64,000 nucleotides of DNA from a virus (IMGVR_UViG_3300012582_000004:248001-312000); one strand, 5' to 3'. Shown: positions 52,803 to 60,534, counted from the first letter of the stretch. Notes: generated by a model from the letters alone, not told the origin. Numbers and translations are program-made.

Positions 52803-53418
52803 TATAAAATTCTTTAAATAGTTTTATTTTCTCAACACATTCTTTACCATATTCCTCACCACTTAAATATGCTGCACCAGTTTCGGCGAAATCTTCTTTT
52901 ATATTAGTAGTTGCATAGTTAGATACAAATTGATAATCGAGACTCTCCCATCTATCTTTATATTTACTATCGAATAACTTACGATTATCAAAGTATAAAG
53001 CATGACAACATTCATGTAATAAAGTGCGTAAATGTCTATGATTTTTAGATGCTATTAAAATAGTAGATACACTTTTACCACTATTATGATGAGTAGTATA
53101 ACATAAACCAATAGTAGATTCACCATCACCAGTATCAAACTCGGATGAGTTAGAAATAATAATTTCTTCTATAGCCTTTATCTGATTGAGGGTGAATTTT
53201 TGAGAAAGTAGCTTTTTATACTCTTTCTCATAATTTTCAAACTCTTTTTCATCAGTCATTAACATTTCATCACCAATAGGAATCCTCCTACTGCTCTCTA
53301 CATATTTTAAACCAGTATATTGTTTATTATTGCTATGACTTATACCGTAGTATATAGAATATAAAAAGGACACAGATAGTAGTAACACTATACTCAATAA
53401 AGGTGTATATTTTCTCAT
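52789..53418 (-). CDS. Exported zinc metalloprotease, paralogue 2
   Basis: A 209-residue protein from the ATG at 53418 (an upstream TTG is rejected because it lies in the promoter-like region). Signal or anchor at residues 6-24; HECCH at 135-139; KEDFAETGA at about 172-180. It is a full-length paralogue of 2170-2808. A TATATTTG box lies just upstream, with an imperfect -33 box. Function as for the first copy: an envelope or secreted protease with unknown target. Confidence 0.75.
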   Translation of the reverse strand: MRKYTPLLSIVLLLSVSFLYSIYYGISHSNNKQYTGLKYVESSRRIPIGDEMLMTDEKEFENYEKEYKKLLSQKFTLNQIKAIEEIIISNSSEFDTGDGESTIGLCYTTHHNSGKSVSTILIASKNHRHLRTLLHECCHALYFDNRKLFDSKYKDRWESLDYQFVSNYATTNIKEDFAETGAAYLSGEEYGKECVEKIKLFKEFYNETR

Positions 53419-53453
53419 ATTCAAATATACACAAAAAATTTGATATATTAAAA

Positions 53454-53774
53454 TTATTTATATAGATTATCTATTCTTTTCTTCCTTTTAGTCAAAGCAT
53501 CGTCACCACCATACATCATGGTTCTATATTTTTGATATTGATATTCAAATGAATTTTCAAATATTATATTACTATAACCATACGTCTTATCAACCAAATC
53601 ATTAGAATAATCTGATATAGGATCAGCAGATATTACGATTCTATCAGATGTAATTTGTTCAGTATCAGGCACAGTATAGCATATTAATTCACTTTCTCTA
53701 ATAGAATTCGATAAATAATTATTAAGATATTCTACTACATCTATTCCCACTGTTGATTTATTTTTATCTTTCAT
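53454..53774 (-). CDS. Tailed protein with TKRKKRIDNLYK end
   Basis: A 106-residue protein: SELICYTVPDTEQITSDRIV, a Tyr-rich centre and the type II tail. The core is not of the GDxV type. Function unknown. Confidence 0.6.
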   Translation of the reverse strand: MKDKNKSTVGIDVVEYLNNYLSNSIRESELICYTVPDTEQITSDRIVISADPISDYSNDLVDKTYGYSNIIFENSFEYQYQKYRTMMYGGDDALTKRKKRIDNLYK

Positions 53775-53792
53775 ATTATGTCATTTAAAATT

Positions 53793-54146
53793 TTAAATAT
53801 TATTATCAATGATATACAACCTATGTTCTGTGATAGTCATATAGTTATTCATAATGTAATCCACTGTATGATTAAAATATGATGCAACATAATATCGTTT
53901 ATTATCCTCGTTAATAAAAATGGTAATAAAATCCTTTTCTAACTTAAAAAGATAATGCGTTTCAATAGATACTTTCTTACCTGTTTTTTTAGAATAAATA
54001 TGATTTAATCCTATGAACTTTTTTAACTTCTGATAATTTATAGCACAATCTTTATCATATTTTTTATTTACAGACTTTTTTCGATCAAAAAATGTGTATA
54101 TAAAATCAATAATATTAAAATATAGGCTGTATATCTTTTTAATCAT
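53793..54146 (-). CDS. Tailed protein, KFIGLNHIY type
   Basis: A 117-residue protein: a basic N-terminal extension, then KFIGLNHIYSKKTGKKVSIE, FITIFINEDN and tail MTITEHRLYIIDNNI. It is one of three tandem copies (54139, 54393). Confidence 0.65.
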   Translation of the reverse strand: MIKKIYSLYFNIIDFIYTFFDRKKSVNKKYDKDCAINYQKLKKFIGLNHIYSKKTGKKVSIETHYLFKLEKDFITIFINEDNKRYYVASYFNHTVDYIMNNYMTITEHRLYIIDNNI

Positions 54147-54396
54147 TACATAATTTATTTATAATAGTTTCTCTATGTTCAGATGGTGTTATATAGTTAT
54201 CCAATACGTATTTCACATGTGTATCAAAACTAGAAGTATAAAAATCTCTATTAACATGATCATGAACATGAATTATATATGGTTCAAATTTATGAAAATC
54301 TCTCACTGAAACAAAAACCTTCTCACCAGTAGATTTACGATATATGTATTTTAAACCAATGAACTTTTTAAACTTATTATAACTTTCTTTACTCAT
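54139..54396 (-). CDS. Tailed protein, KFIGLKYIY type
   Basis: An 85-residue paralogue: KFIGLKYIYRKSTGEKVFVS, YIIHVHDHVNRD and tail ITPSEHRETIINKLCND. Overlaps both neighbours. Confidence 0.65.
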   Translation of the reverse strand: MSKESYNKFKKFIGLKYIYRKSTGEKVFVSVRDFHKFEPYIIHVHDHVNRDFYTSSFDTHVKYVLDNYITPSEHRETIINKLCND

Positions 54397-54665
54397 AATA
54401 ACTCATTTATAATAGCTTCTCTATGTTCTGTAATAGTCAAGTAATTACTTAATAGTCGTTCCACATCTTCGTTATATAAAGAATTAAAAAGATGTATTCC
54501 ATCACCAACTAGTATGTGAATACTATAGTCATAAATGTTATATTTAATCGGAATTTTAATACCTCTATATTTACAATATACGAATTTATCTTTTATAAAC
54601 TTTTCGAATATTGAATAATTTATAGCACGTTGTTTAGTATTAATACTATCTATCATACCGCTCAT
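54393..54665 (-). CDS. Tailed protein, KFIKDKFVY type
   Basis: A 90-residue paralogue: KFIKDKFVYCKYRGIKIPIK, YSIHILVGDG and tail LTITEHREAIINELL. Overlap with the upstream gene is four bases. Confidence 0.65.
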   Translation of the reverse strand: MSGMIDSINTKQRAINYSIFEKFIKDKFVYCKYRGIKIPIKYNIYDYSIHILVGDGIHLFNSLYNEDVERLLSNYLTITEHREAIINELL

Positions 54666-54832
54666 TTTTTATAAACATCTACATCTATAAAATACTTCTC
54701 ATTACACTCTGCGCTATAATTACCATCCAATGATATTACAAAACATAATCCACTAAGTCTAGTAGCAAGTATTCTATACTTCTCATTCTTGATTAAACTA
54801 CTATTAGTTTCACCTATATACACTCTAACCAT
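54662..54832 (-). CDS. Small beta-rich protein
   Basis: A 56-residue protein: MVRVYIGETNSSLIKNEKYR, CFVISLDGNYSAECNEKYF. A short barrel is plausible; the end VDVYKK lacks the tail. It starts 3 bp before the stop-start junctions on either side, consistent with the operon. Confidence 0.55.
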   Translation of the reverse strand: MVRVYIGETNSSLIKNEKYRILATRLSGLCFVISLDGNYSAECNEKYFIDVDVYKK

Positions 54833-54835
54833 ATA

Positions 54836-55003
54836 TCAATTTGTTTTACCTATTAAAGGTAATAACTTAATATAGTTTAACGCATACAGATGTTTAGGTA
54901 CTGTATGATTCCACTCTTTTTTAATGGATATTTTATGATTAGATGTTGCTAATAAAACAACTATAATAGCAAACATTAAATACGCGATAAGTTTTAATTT
55001 CAT
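54836..55003 (-). CDS. Small protein with N-terminal membrane helix
   Basis: A 55-residue protein: KLIAYLMFAIIVVLLATSN (signal or anchor) and a short basic domain. Function unknown. Confidence 0.55.
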   Translation of the reverse strand: MKLKLIAYLMFAIIVVLLATSNHKISIKKEWNHTVPKHLYALNYIKLLPLIGKTN

Positions 55004-55011
55004 ATTTTACA

Positions 55012-55221
55012 TTAATCTAAATTCAATTTATTTATTCTATATCGTCTATAATCACTTACCTTAATAAACAAATGACATTTCTGTATACCACCATATCCAC
55101 TCGCACCACCATCAAAAGTCATATACCATGTATTATTTATTTCACCACACGCTCTAACAGTATATACAACTTCAGAATTCTTTATGGATACTACTCTATC
55201 CCCTATATTAAATGGTTTCAT
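55012..55221 (-). CDS. Tailed SH3-like protein, IGDRVVSIK type
   Basis: A 69-residue protein: MKPFNIGDRVVSIKNSEVVY, YTVRACGE, WYMTFDGGASGYGG and SDYRRYRINKLNLD. It is very like the 36-38 kb group (KPFxPGDxV), 18 kb away and on the other strand. Confidence 0.7.
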   Translation of the reverse strand: MKPFNIGDRVVSIKNSEVVYTVRACGEINNTWYMTFDGGASGYGGIQKCHLFIKVSDYRRYRINKLNLD

Positions 55222-55223
55222 AA

Positions 55224-55901
55224 TTAATCTTGAATAAATTCTGCTATTGTATGTTGTCTACACCATTGTTTATAATTTTGTATACCTAATTTATCAGCTA
55301 TTAAATTAATAACATATTTCTCAATATCTTTATAGTTTTTATGTGCGCTTAATGATGCATAAATTATAGAAAGAGTATATGCATTAATATATTCTTTTGA
55401 TGATACATCAACATTTGGAATATATTTAACTATAAAGTCTACATTTACTTCTCTTTTACCATCTGTCATATAATCAAGTAAAAATAGAGAATATTGATAT
55501 TCTTTAGTTGATGCTATAACATCATATTTTTTATTGAAATTAGTTTCATCCCATGGTGTTCCACGCTCAATCATATGTAATCTCTCACATTCATAAGTAT
55601 GATCCCAAGAAGCACCATATACACTTATAAGTTTTACTGTAGGTGTAATTGTTGTAAATAATATATTAACTTTATTATGTGTAAAATAATCAGATAATTT
55701 ATCTACAATAAGTGTACCTATTATTATTTTTTCAAATTCAGAAAAAGTGGAAATGATTTGATTATATTTTTGTATTTCAGAGTCTTCTATAGATAAAATT
55801 ATTGGTGGTGTATCAATTACATCATCATTTTCATAGTTCTTCACTACTTTTCTCATCCAATTAAGTACTTCTTCAAATTGTGTATGTAATTTTAATTTCA
55901 T
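55224..55901 (-). CDS. Family-H protein, copy 1
   Basis: A 225-residue helical protein, a tandem paralogue of 55912-56583. Shared blocks: EEVLNWMRKVV, SEFEKIIIGTLIVD, TPWDETNFNKKYD, STKEYQYSLFLLDYMTDGKR and KQWCRQHTIAEFIQD. No known domain. Confidence 0.65.
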   Translation of the reverse strand: MKLKLHTQFEEVLNWMRKVVKNYENDDVIDTPPIILSIEDSEIQKYNQIISTFSEFEKIIIGTLIVDKLSDYFTHNKVNILFTTITPTVKLISVYGASWDHTYECERLHMIERGTPWDETNFNKKYDVIASTKEYQYSLFLLDYMTDGKREVNVDFIVKYIPNVDVSSKEYINAYTLSIIYASLSAHKNYKDIEKYVINLIADKLGIQNYKQWCRQHTIAEFIQD

Positions 55902-55911
55902 ATTTTAATAA

Positions 55912-56583
55912 TTAATCTTCTATAATATCTGCTAAAATAACTCGTCTACACCATTTTTTATAGCTATATACTTCTAATCTTTCAGCTATTAAATCTAACA
56001 TATATTGGGATGCTTTATTCTTATCAATAGATATAGTATTGTAAATAACAGAAATTGCAAATAAGTTAACTATTTCATTTGCTGGTACGTCTAAATTAGA
56101 TACATTAATTTCTCTATTACCATCAGTTATGTAGTCTAATAGAAATAATGAATATTGATATTCTTTAGTTGATGAAACTCTATTATATGTTTCTTCGAAT
56201 GTTTCTTTTACCCATACATTTTTTTCTTCATTAAAGATTGCCTTTTCCCATGGTGTATGAGCATCTAATTTCTTTTTTTCGTATGTATCTGACCACGTAT
56301 CACCATACGAAATATCTGATAGTAATTTGAGTACACTTATAACACTTTTTAATATGATTTCTATTTTATCATCATTTATATAATAATGTGAAGAATCTAT
56401 TATATGTGAAGCGATTAATATTTTCTCATATTCAGAGAAATTACTTATGTTATTTGCATATTTTTGTATTATGACATCATCTACACAAAGAAGAAATGTT
56501 AAATCTGTTTCTGAATTCAGAAATATATTATTCCTTACCCAATTAAATGTTTCTTCAAATAGTGGATTTACGTTAAATTTCAT
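55912..56583 (-). CDS. Family-H protein, copy 2
   Basis: A 223-residue paralogue of the previous gene: EETFNWVRNNI, SEYEKILIASHIID, STKEYQYSLFLLDYITDGNR, KKWCRRVILADIIED. It heads the minus-strand run behind a structured leader at 56681-56721. Function unknown. Confidence 0.65.
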   Translation of the reverse strand: MKFNVNPLFEETFNWVRNNIFLNSETDLTFLLCVDDVIIQKYANNISNFSEYEKILIASHIIDSSHYYINDDKIEIILKSVISVLKLLSDISYGDTWSDTYEKKKLDAHTPWEKAIFNEEKNVWVKETFEETYNRVSSTKEYQYSLFLLDYITDGNREINVSNLDVPANEIVNLFAISVIYNTISIDKNKASQYMLDLIAERLEVYSYKKWCRRVILADIIED

Positions 56584-56680
56584 ATTATTTGATTTAGGTA
56601 TTATATAAAATCTGATAGGTAATGTTTTAAAATAGAGATATTATTTCGATAATAATGACCTGGTTTGAGCTTCTAAAATT

Positions 56681-56721
56681 TTTCTTCCTTCGGAAGAGCG
56701 GGAAAGGAGGACCGAGTATTT
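56681..56721 (-). ncRNA. Structured leader with anti-SD-like loop
   Basis: On the minus strand GGGAAA (56721-56716) pairs with TTTCCC (56702-56697), enclosing a loop with TCCTCC, and a CTTCCGAAGGAAG hairpin follows (56693-56681). CCTCCTTTCC, close to the 16S rRNA tail, lies across loop and stem. It precedes the family-H gene at 56583. Confidence 0.4.
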
Positions 56722-56833
56722 CCCTAATATTGTGAATATTCTGTTATTAATATGTCATTTATTCGGTAATAAATGGTATATGTCCAATATTCTTAATGCT
56801 TTATTTAAACAATAAAAATGCAATATATACAAT

Positions 56834-57124
56834 ATGAAGCACTTTAAACTATTTGAGAATTATAATATAGATAAGAATCAATCTGTATACGGATATTGGG
56901 ATTTAGCAAATGCTTTAGATATTACAAAATTAGTAACCTTTCTTAAAGATAATAATGTAACCTACAAATACGATAAATATTCTAATAAATTAGAAATTGA
57001 AGTTGAAACTATGGATAAAGACATTCACAGTCTTATACTAACAGAATTAGATAAAATTGAAAGTGATACAACCGAATCAACAACAGATGATGTTATCTTA
57101 ATAACTCCTATAAAATATTATTAA
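56834..57124 (+). CDS. MKHFKLFENY protein
   Basis: A 96-residue protein whose start, MKHFKLFENYNIDKN, is like those of 57127 and 59848 and has the size and pattern of the T4 capsid-targeting sequence (MKxYQEFIxE). The rest is an alpha/beta sequence (KLVTFLKDNNVTYKYDKY). It could be an internal head protein injected with DNA; this is inference. Confidence 0.6.
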   Translation: MKHFKLFENYNIDKNQSVYGYWDLANALDITKLVTFLKDNNVTYKYDKYSNKLEIEVETMDKDIHSLILTELDKIESDTTESTTDDVILITPIKYY

Positions 57125-57126
57125 TT

Positions 57127-57516
57127 ATGAAGTATTTAAAACTATACGAAAACTTCTCAGAGGATTGGGACGATGAAGAACCCGAAGATTGGGATAATGA
57201 AGACGAAGAAGAGGAAGAATTCTATGATATGTTTACTACATACAAAGACAAGTTTACTATCATAAATTTCAAACATTTAATAGAATTATTTAAAAATCAT
57301 GGTATAAATCTTACCAAAGAAAATTTCTTTATTGATGATGATAGACTACATATTTTTAATAAGCAGTTAATATTTAATGAATCTATAATTAATATTAGTA
57401 TTATTTTAAAGAGTTATGATGAAGTAAAAGAATGTGGTTTAACATCAAATAGACATTTCATAATCAATTTCTATCATCCTATAAAAATGTTAGAACATTG
57501 GTGGGGAAATCTATAG
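57127..57516 (+). CDS. MKYLKLYENF acidic protein
   Basis: A 129-residue protein starting MKYLKLYENFSEDWDDEEPE, followed by a run of Asp/Glu to about residue 33 and then a structured part (KHLIELFKNHGINLTKENF). The start again resembles a capsid-targeting sequence. It is 2 bp behind the previous gene and closed by a terminator. Confidence 0.6.
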   Translation: MKYLKLYENFSEDWDDEEPEDWDNEDEEEEEFYDMFTTYKDKFTIINFKHLIELFKNHGINLTKENFFIDDDRLHIFNKQLIFNESIINISIILKSYDEVKECGLTSNRHFIINFYHPIKMLEHWWGNL

Positions 57517-57525
57517 TTCCGATAT

Positions 57526-57553
57526 AAAGGGAGTTTTTTAAGTTCCCTTTTTT
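57526..57553. terminator. Intrinsic terminator
   Basis: AAAGGGA (57526-57532) pairs with TCCCTTT (57544-57550) before a T run. It lies between convergent genes. Confidence 0.75.
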
Positions 57554-57554
57554 A

Positions 57555-57773
57555 TTACTGTAAAACTTTCAAATTATAAACATCTTTAATACTTTTACAT
57601 GGTAAAGGTGTATATATACCATTGGGTTTAGATAAAAGGTGTTCATTTAGCTTATCCATTGCATCTTGCTTAGATGTAGCTTTTACGATAGTTTCACCAT
57701 ATTCATATCTATCTGTTACGAAGTATTGATGCATTATTTTATACATTCCTTCTTCTTCTATAAATTGTACCAT
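57555..57773 (-). CDS. Small hypothetical protein
   Basis: A 72-residue protein: strand-rich start, then VKATSKQDAMDKLNEHLLSK helix and VYNLKVLQ. The pattern YEYGETIVKATSKQDAMDKL is typical of short phage proteins with a swapped helix. Behind a class-1 promoter with about 20 bases of leader. Confidence 0.6.
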   Translation of the reverse strand: MVQFIEEEGMYKIMHQYFVTDRYEYGETIVKATSKQDAMDKLNEHLLSKPNGIYTPLPCKSIKDVYNLKVLQ

Positions 57774-57793
57774 AATGTTTTTGTTTTATAATA

Positions 57794-57825
57794 CAAAGAT
57801 AAAAAGAATTGTAGTCTAATACAAA
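57794..57825 (-). promoter_or_regulatory. Class-1 promoter, overlapping a class-2 promoter
   Basis: Minus-strand TTTG (57822-57825), 20 bp, TATCTTTG (57794-57801). Its -33 box shares bases with the first box of the opposing class-2 promoter. Confidence 0.7.
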
Positions 57826-57849
57826 CTTTTTTAACATTTTTTCTATATA
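57822..57849 (+). promoter_or_regulatory. Class-2-like promoter
   Basis: CAAACTTT, 13 bp, CTATATA, ATG at 57858. The second box has one change from CTATAAT. Confidence 0.45.
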
Positions 57850-57857
57850 AATAGATT

Positions 57858-58037
57858 ATGGAAGAAAATGATGATTGGTATGATATTGCCATAAGTATTA
57901 AAAGAAATAGAGAAGCGTGGCTTCATCCAGAAATAACATTAGAAAGAAAATTAGTGGAAGAGCTTACAAAAGAAATTGATAGACAAATTCTACAAGATTT
58001 AATGGCTATGGGCGATATGGATATTGAAAATTTATAA
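57858..58037 (+). CDS. Small helical protein
   Basis: A 59-residue protein: MEENDDWYDIAISIKRNREA, then a helix KLVEELTKEIDRQILQDLM. The helix has the look of segments in phage structural proteins, but this is not enough for an assignment. Confidence 0.55.
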   Translation: MEENDDWYDIAISIKRNREAWLHPEITLERKLVEELTKEIDRQILQDLMAMGDMDIENL

Positions 58038-58049
58038 AAATTTAATTGG

Positions 58050-58100
58050 TAGAGATTTAAACTCTACGACAGGTCTGGGTATCCTTTGTGTACCTGAGTC
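58050..58100 (+). ncRNA. Two hairpins after a small gene
   Basis: TAGAG (58050-58054) pairs with CTCTA (58062-58066). Then GACAGGT (58068-58074) pairs with ACCTGAGTC (58092-58100) with a 2-base bulge. GC-richer than the surroundings. Possibly a 3' structure or small RNA in the 130-bp gap. Confidence 0.35.
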
Positions 58101-58167
58101 AAACAGGATATATTATGGTTGATATATGGGTTAGTCTTTTTATTACTACTTCCCTACAATTAAATTC

Positions 58168-58638
58168 TTACAAATTATAAAGATTTGGATACTTATCTTT
58201 CATTTTTTTAGTCCATTCTAATGCTTCTCTTCTTCTCCGCGTTAAATCTATTTTAGAATACCTTCTAACAACTGTCAGATTAGTTTTAATTAATACCTTA
58301 TATGGTACATCACAGTTGGATATAATCCAATGGTAAATGGTTTCATATTTCTTAGGGATAAAGAATGAACATACATCTTCATAATTTCGAGAAATATGTA
58401 TTCCCGTAATTTCTTCAATTTCATCCAAAGCACAATCGTTCGCATCTGTCAAGTAAGTACGATACCATTCATCTCTTAACTTACCAGTGATTTGCTCTAT
58501 CACTAACCATTTGAATTCTATGAAAGCTTTTACTCTATCATAACAATGTTTATTATAAGCTTCAATATTTCCCAATTTAAGTTTTTCATCACCACCACAT
58601 TTCACTTTGATGATGAAATAATCACTACATTTTATCAT
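58168..58638 (-). CDS. Hypothetical protein
   Basis: A 156-residue soluble protein with YDRVKAFIEFKWLVIEQITG, EEITGIHISRNYEDVCSFF and a strongly basic end (DLTRRRREALEWTKKMKDKY). Not recognised; the basic end could bind nucleic acid. Confidence 0.6.
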   Translation of the reverse strand: MIKCSDYFIIKVKCGGDEKLKLGNIEAYNKHCYDRVKAFIEFKWLVIEQITGKLRDEWYRTYLTDANDCALDEIEEITGIHISRNYEDVCSFFIPKKYETIYHWIISNCDVPYKVLIKTNLTVVRRYSKIDLTRRRREALEWTKKMKDKYPNLYNL

Positions 58639-58711
58639 AAAACAATGTTATTGTATATTTGTTTTTCTATAGAAATAATTTTTTCGTTTTTCTGTATGTT
58701 TAGTAGATATC

Positions 58712-58966
58712 TTACATTTCTTCATCACGATCACGTTGAGCATCCAATTTAACTTCTTCTTTAATAGATTCAATGGCTTCATCCAAAGGTATTACCTTAT
58801 AATTATTGGATAACATCCACCCGTAGGCGGTTTTCATTTTTTCATTACTTTTAATACATTCAGATTCAGCAAGAGTTTTATCAGTGAATATTTCAGAAAT
58901 ATCATAATCACCTTGTCTGAACACTACAAATACTTCTGTATAAGCCGAAAATAATTTCTTTCCCAT
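58712..58966 (-). CDS. Small conserved-type protein
   Basis: An 84-residue protein: TEVFVVFRQGDYDISEIFTD, then TLAESECIKSNEKMK and VIPLDEAIESIKEEV. The strand-DxxDIFTDKxLAExxC layout is one I recall from Bacteroidota phages. One base overlap with the next gene. Confidence 0.6.
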   Translation of the reverse strand: MGKKLFSAYTEVFVVFRQGDYDISEIFTDKTLAESECIKSNEKMKTAYGWMLSNNYKVIPLDEAIESIKEEVKLDAQRDRDEEM

Positions 58967-59184
58967 TATTGTAATGTGTTTATTTTAGATTTTCTATTAT
59001 TCAATCTACGTAAAAGTTCACTGGATAGGATATCTATCCATTTATCTTTTCCTCCTAAATAATCAATTGGTATTCTTACGTTCCCAATACCATTAAAACA
59101 ATCAATAACAGAATTGATGTGTTCATTACTCATTTGAGATACAGGTATATGATTATCGTTTGCAGTAATCCAAATTGCTCCCAT
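58966..59184 (-). CDS. Tailed protein, NDNHIPVSQM type
   Basis: A 72-residue protein: WITANDNHIPVSQMSNEHIN, a motif shared by many short phage proteins (W-x-x-x-x-x-x-IPxxxMxxxHxxN), and the end RRLNNRKSKINTLQ, a type II tail. The tail here is joined to a recognisable phage domain. One-base overlap with the ATPase stop. Confidence 0.65.
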   Translation of the reverse strand: MGAIWITANDNHIPVSQMSNEHINSVIDCFNGIGNVRIPIDYLGGKDKWIDILSSELLRRLNNRKSKINTLQ

Positions 59185-59786
59185 TAGTTTTTAGTTTTAT
59201 TTGAATTGATTCTATCTTGAATTGCTCTATGTAAACCACTTGCATATTTCTTAAAATCATCCACATTGACAGGTTTAATTTCTCTATTAAACCATTCGGA
59301 TTCAGTCATTTTTTCGAGATTGACAAACTCGTCATGCTTTAAATTACTAACAATATGTTTACTATGTGTGATTACCAAAATACCACAATTTACTTCTTTG
59401 ATTTTTTCATTCAAATATTGAGCTAAACCAACTTGAAGTTCTTCACCTAAGCCAATTTCAGGTTCATCAATAACAATGAAATCGGGATTCGTTTGTTTGA
59501 ACACTGAATCAATTGTATGGATAGTATTATCAGAGGTAGCTAACCAATCCAAATCATGACACATAGTACTCAATGCACCCATCATAGGATTACTCTTAGT
59601 TCTAATTTCTTGGGAAGCTTGTGGAATATGAACTTTCTTTTTATTCAACACTTGCTCAAGATTAGTGCTCAAAAGCTTTCTAATCAATGATTTACCACTA
59701 GCATTTCTACCAGTAAGTATAGTAACCTTATCATGTGAGATTTTGATATTGCTGATATAGTTAATATGTTCATCGAAATTTTCCAT
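59184..59786 (-). CDS. ABC-type ATPase, second copy
   Basis: A 200-residue ATPase with Walker A GRNASGKS (26-33) and Walker B FIVIDEPEIG (103-112), and ITHSKHIV as switch region. It is distantly related to 20477-21085 and of the same RecF/AAA_21 kind. Behind a class-1 promoter, and first in a unit with two tiny genes. Role unknown. Confidence 0.75.
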   Translation of the reverse strand: MENFDEHINYISNIKISHDKVTILTGRNASGKSLIRKLLSTNLEQVLNKKKVHIPQASQEIRTKSNPMMGALSTMCHDLDWLATSDNTIHTIDSVFKQTNPDFIVIDEPEIGLGEELQVGLAQYLNEKIKEVNCGILVITHSKHIVSNLKHDEFVNLEKMTESEWFNREIKPVNVDDFKKYASGLHRAIQDRINSNKTKN

Positions 59787-59790
59787 GATA

Positions 59791-59822
59791 CAAAGGTACT
59801 AAAACTTGTATGTAAATACAAA
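59791..59822 (-). promoter_or_regulatory. Class-1 promoter
   Basis: Minus-strand TTTG (59819-59822), 20 bp, TACCTTTG (59791-59798), TATC, ATG. Confidence 0.75.
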
Positions 59823-59847
59823 TATATATGTAAATATATTTTTAATA

Positions 59848-60495
59848 ATGAAATATTTAAAGATTTTCGAAGATTACAACTTTCTTTTCTATCTAAATGA
59901 AATTGAAGAAACTTACTTTTCACCATATTCAAAGATAGTTTTAGATACTAATACAGAAGGATATATAATAACTAATAAAATTGCGCATGTTGGTGCTAGA
60001 ATAGCATTTATTAAGAACTCTACAGAAGCTTTAAGAGATGGCTTATTTCATGAAATGGGACATATAGTAATGTTTAAAAATTTAGAAAGATTAAAAATGA
60101 GTAATTTTGGATTTGATTATTCAACAAAGGATAATTTAGGTTATAATGTTCCAATATCATGGAATGGTATTAAAAATGAATGTAAAGCTATTATATGGCA
60201 ATCAATTATATGTAAAAAATATGATATTCATTTTAACATTAATGACTTCGTTAAAGCATTAAAATATATGGAAGATTTTACAAATGTTCCTTTAAAAGGG
60301 TGTTTTAAAAATGAATATAGATGGTATTATAATATAGAATTTACAGAAGAAGTTAATTATAGAGATTCAGATAAATTGAGACTTGAAACTATTAAGGATT
60401 ATGTACATAATGAATCAAATAATAGTGAATATACAATAATTAATTTTGATAAAAGATGGAGCATTAGATGTCAGTGGTTAGAAGACAACTTATGA
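59848..60495 (+). CDS. HExxH metalloprotease-like protein with MKYLKIFEDY start
   Basis: A 215-residue protein; the ATG at 59848 is chosen because MKYLKIFEDYN matches the start of 56834 and 57127, and an upstream TTG frame overlaps the divergent promoter. It has an HEMGH motif (H68, E69, H72). It lacks a signal peptide. The start resembles the T4 capsid-targeting sequence, so it might be a virion-packaged protease; this is inference. Confidence 0.65.
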   Translation: MKYLKIFEDYNFLFYLNEIEETYFSPYSKIVLDTNTEGYIITNKIAHVGARIAFIKNSTEALRDGLFHEMGHIVMFKNLERLKMSNFGFDYSTKDNLGYNVPISWNGIKNECKAIIWQSIICKKYDIHFNINDFVKALKYMEDFTNVPLKGCFKNEYRWYYNIEFTEEVNYRDSDKLRLETIKDYVHNESNNSEYTIINFDKRWSIRCQWLEDNL

Positions 60496-60534
60496 TATTT
60501 TCACAATAATATATAATTAAAAATAACATCAATT

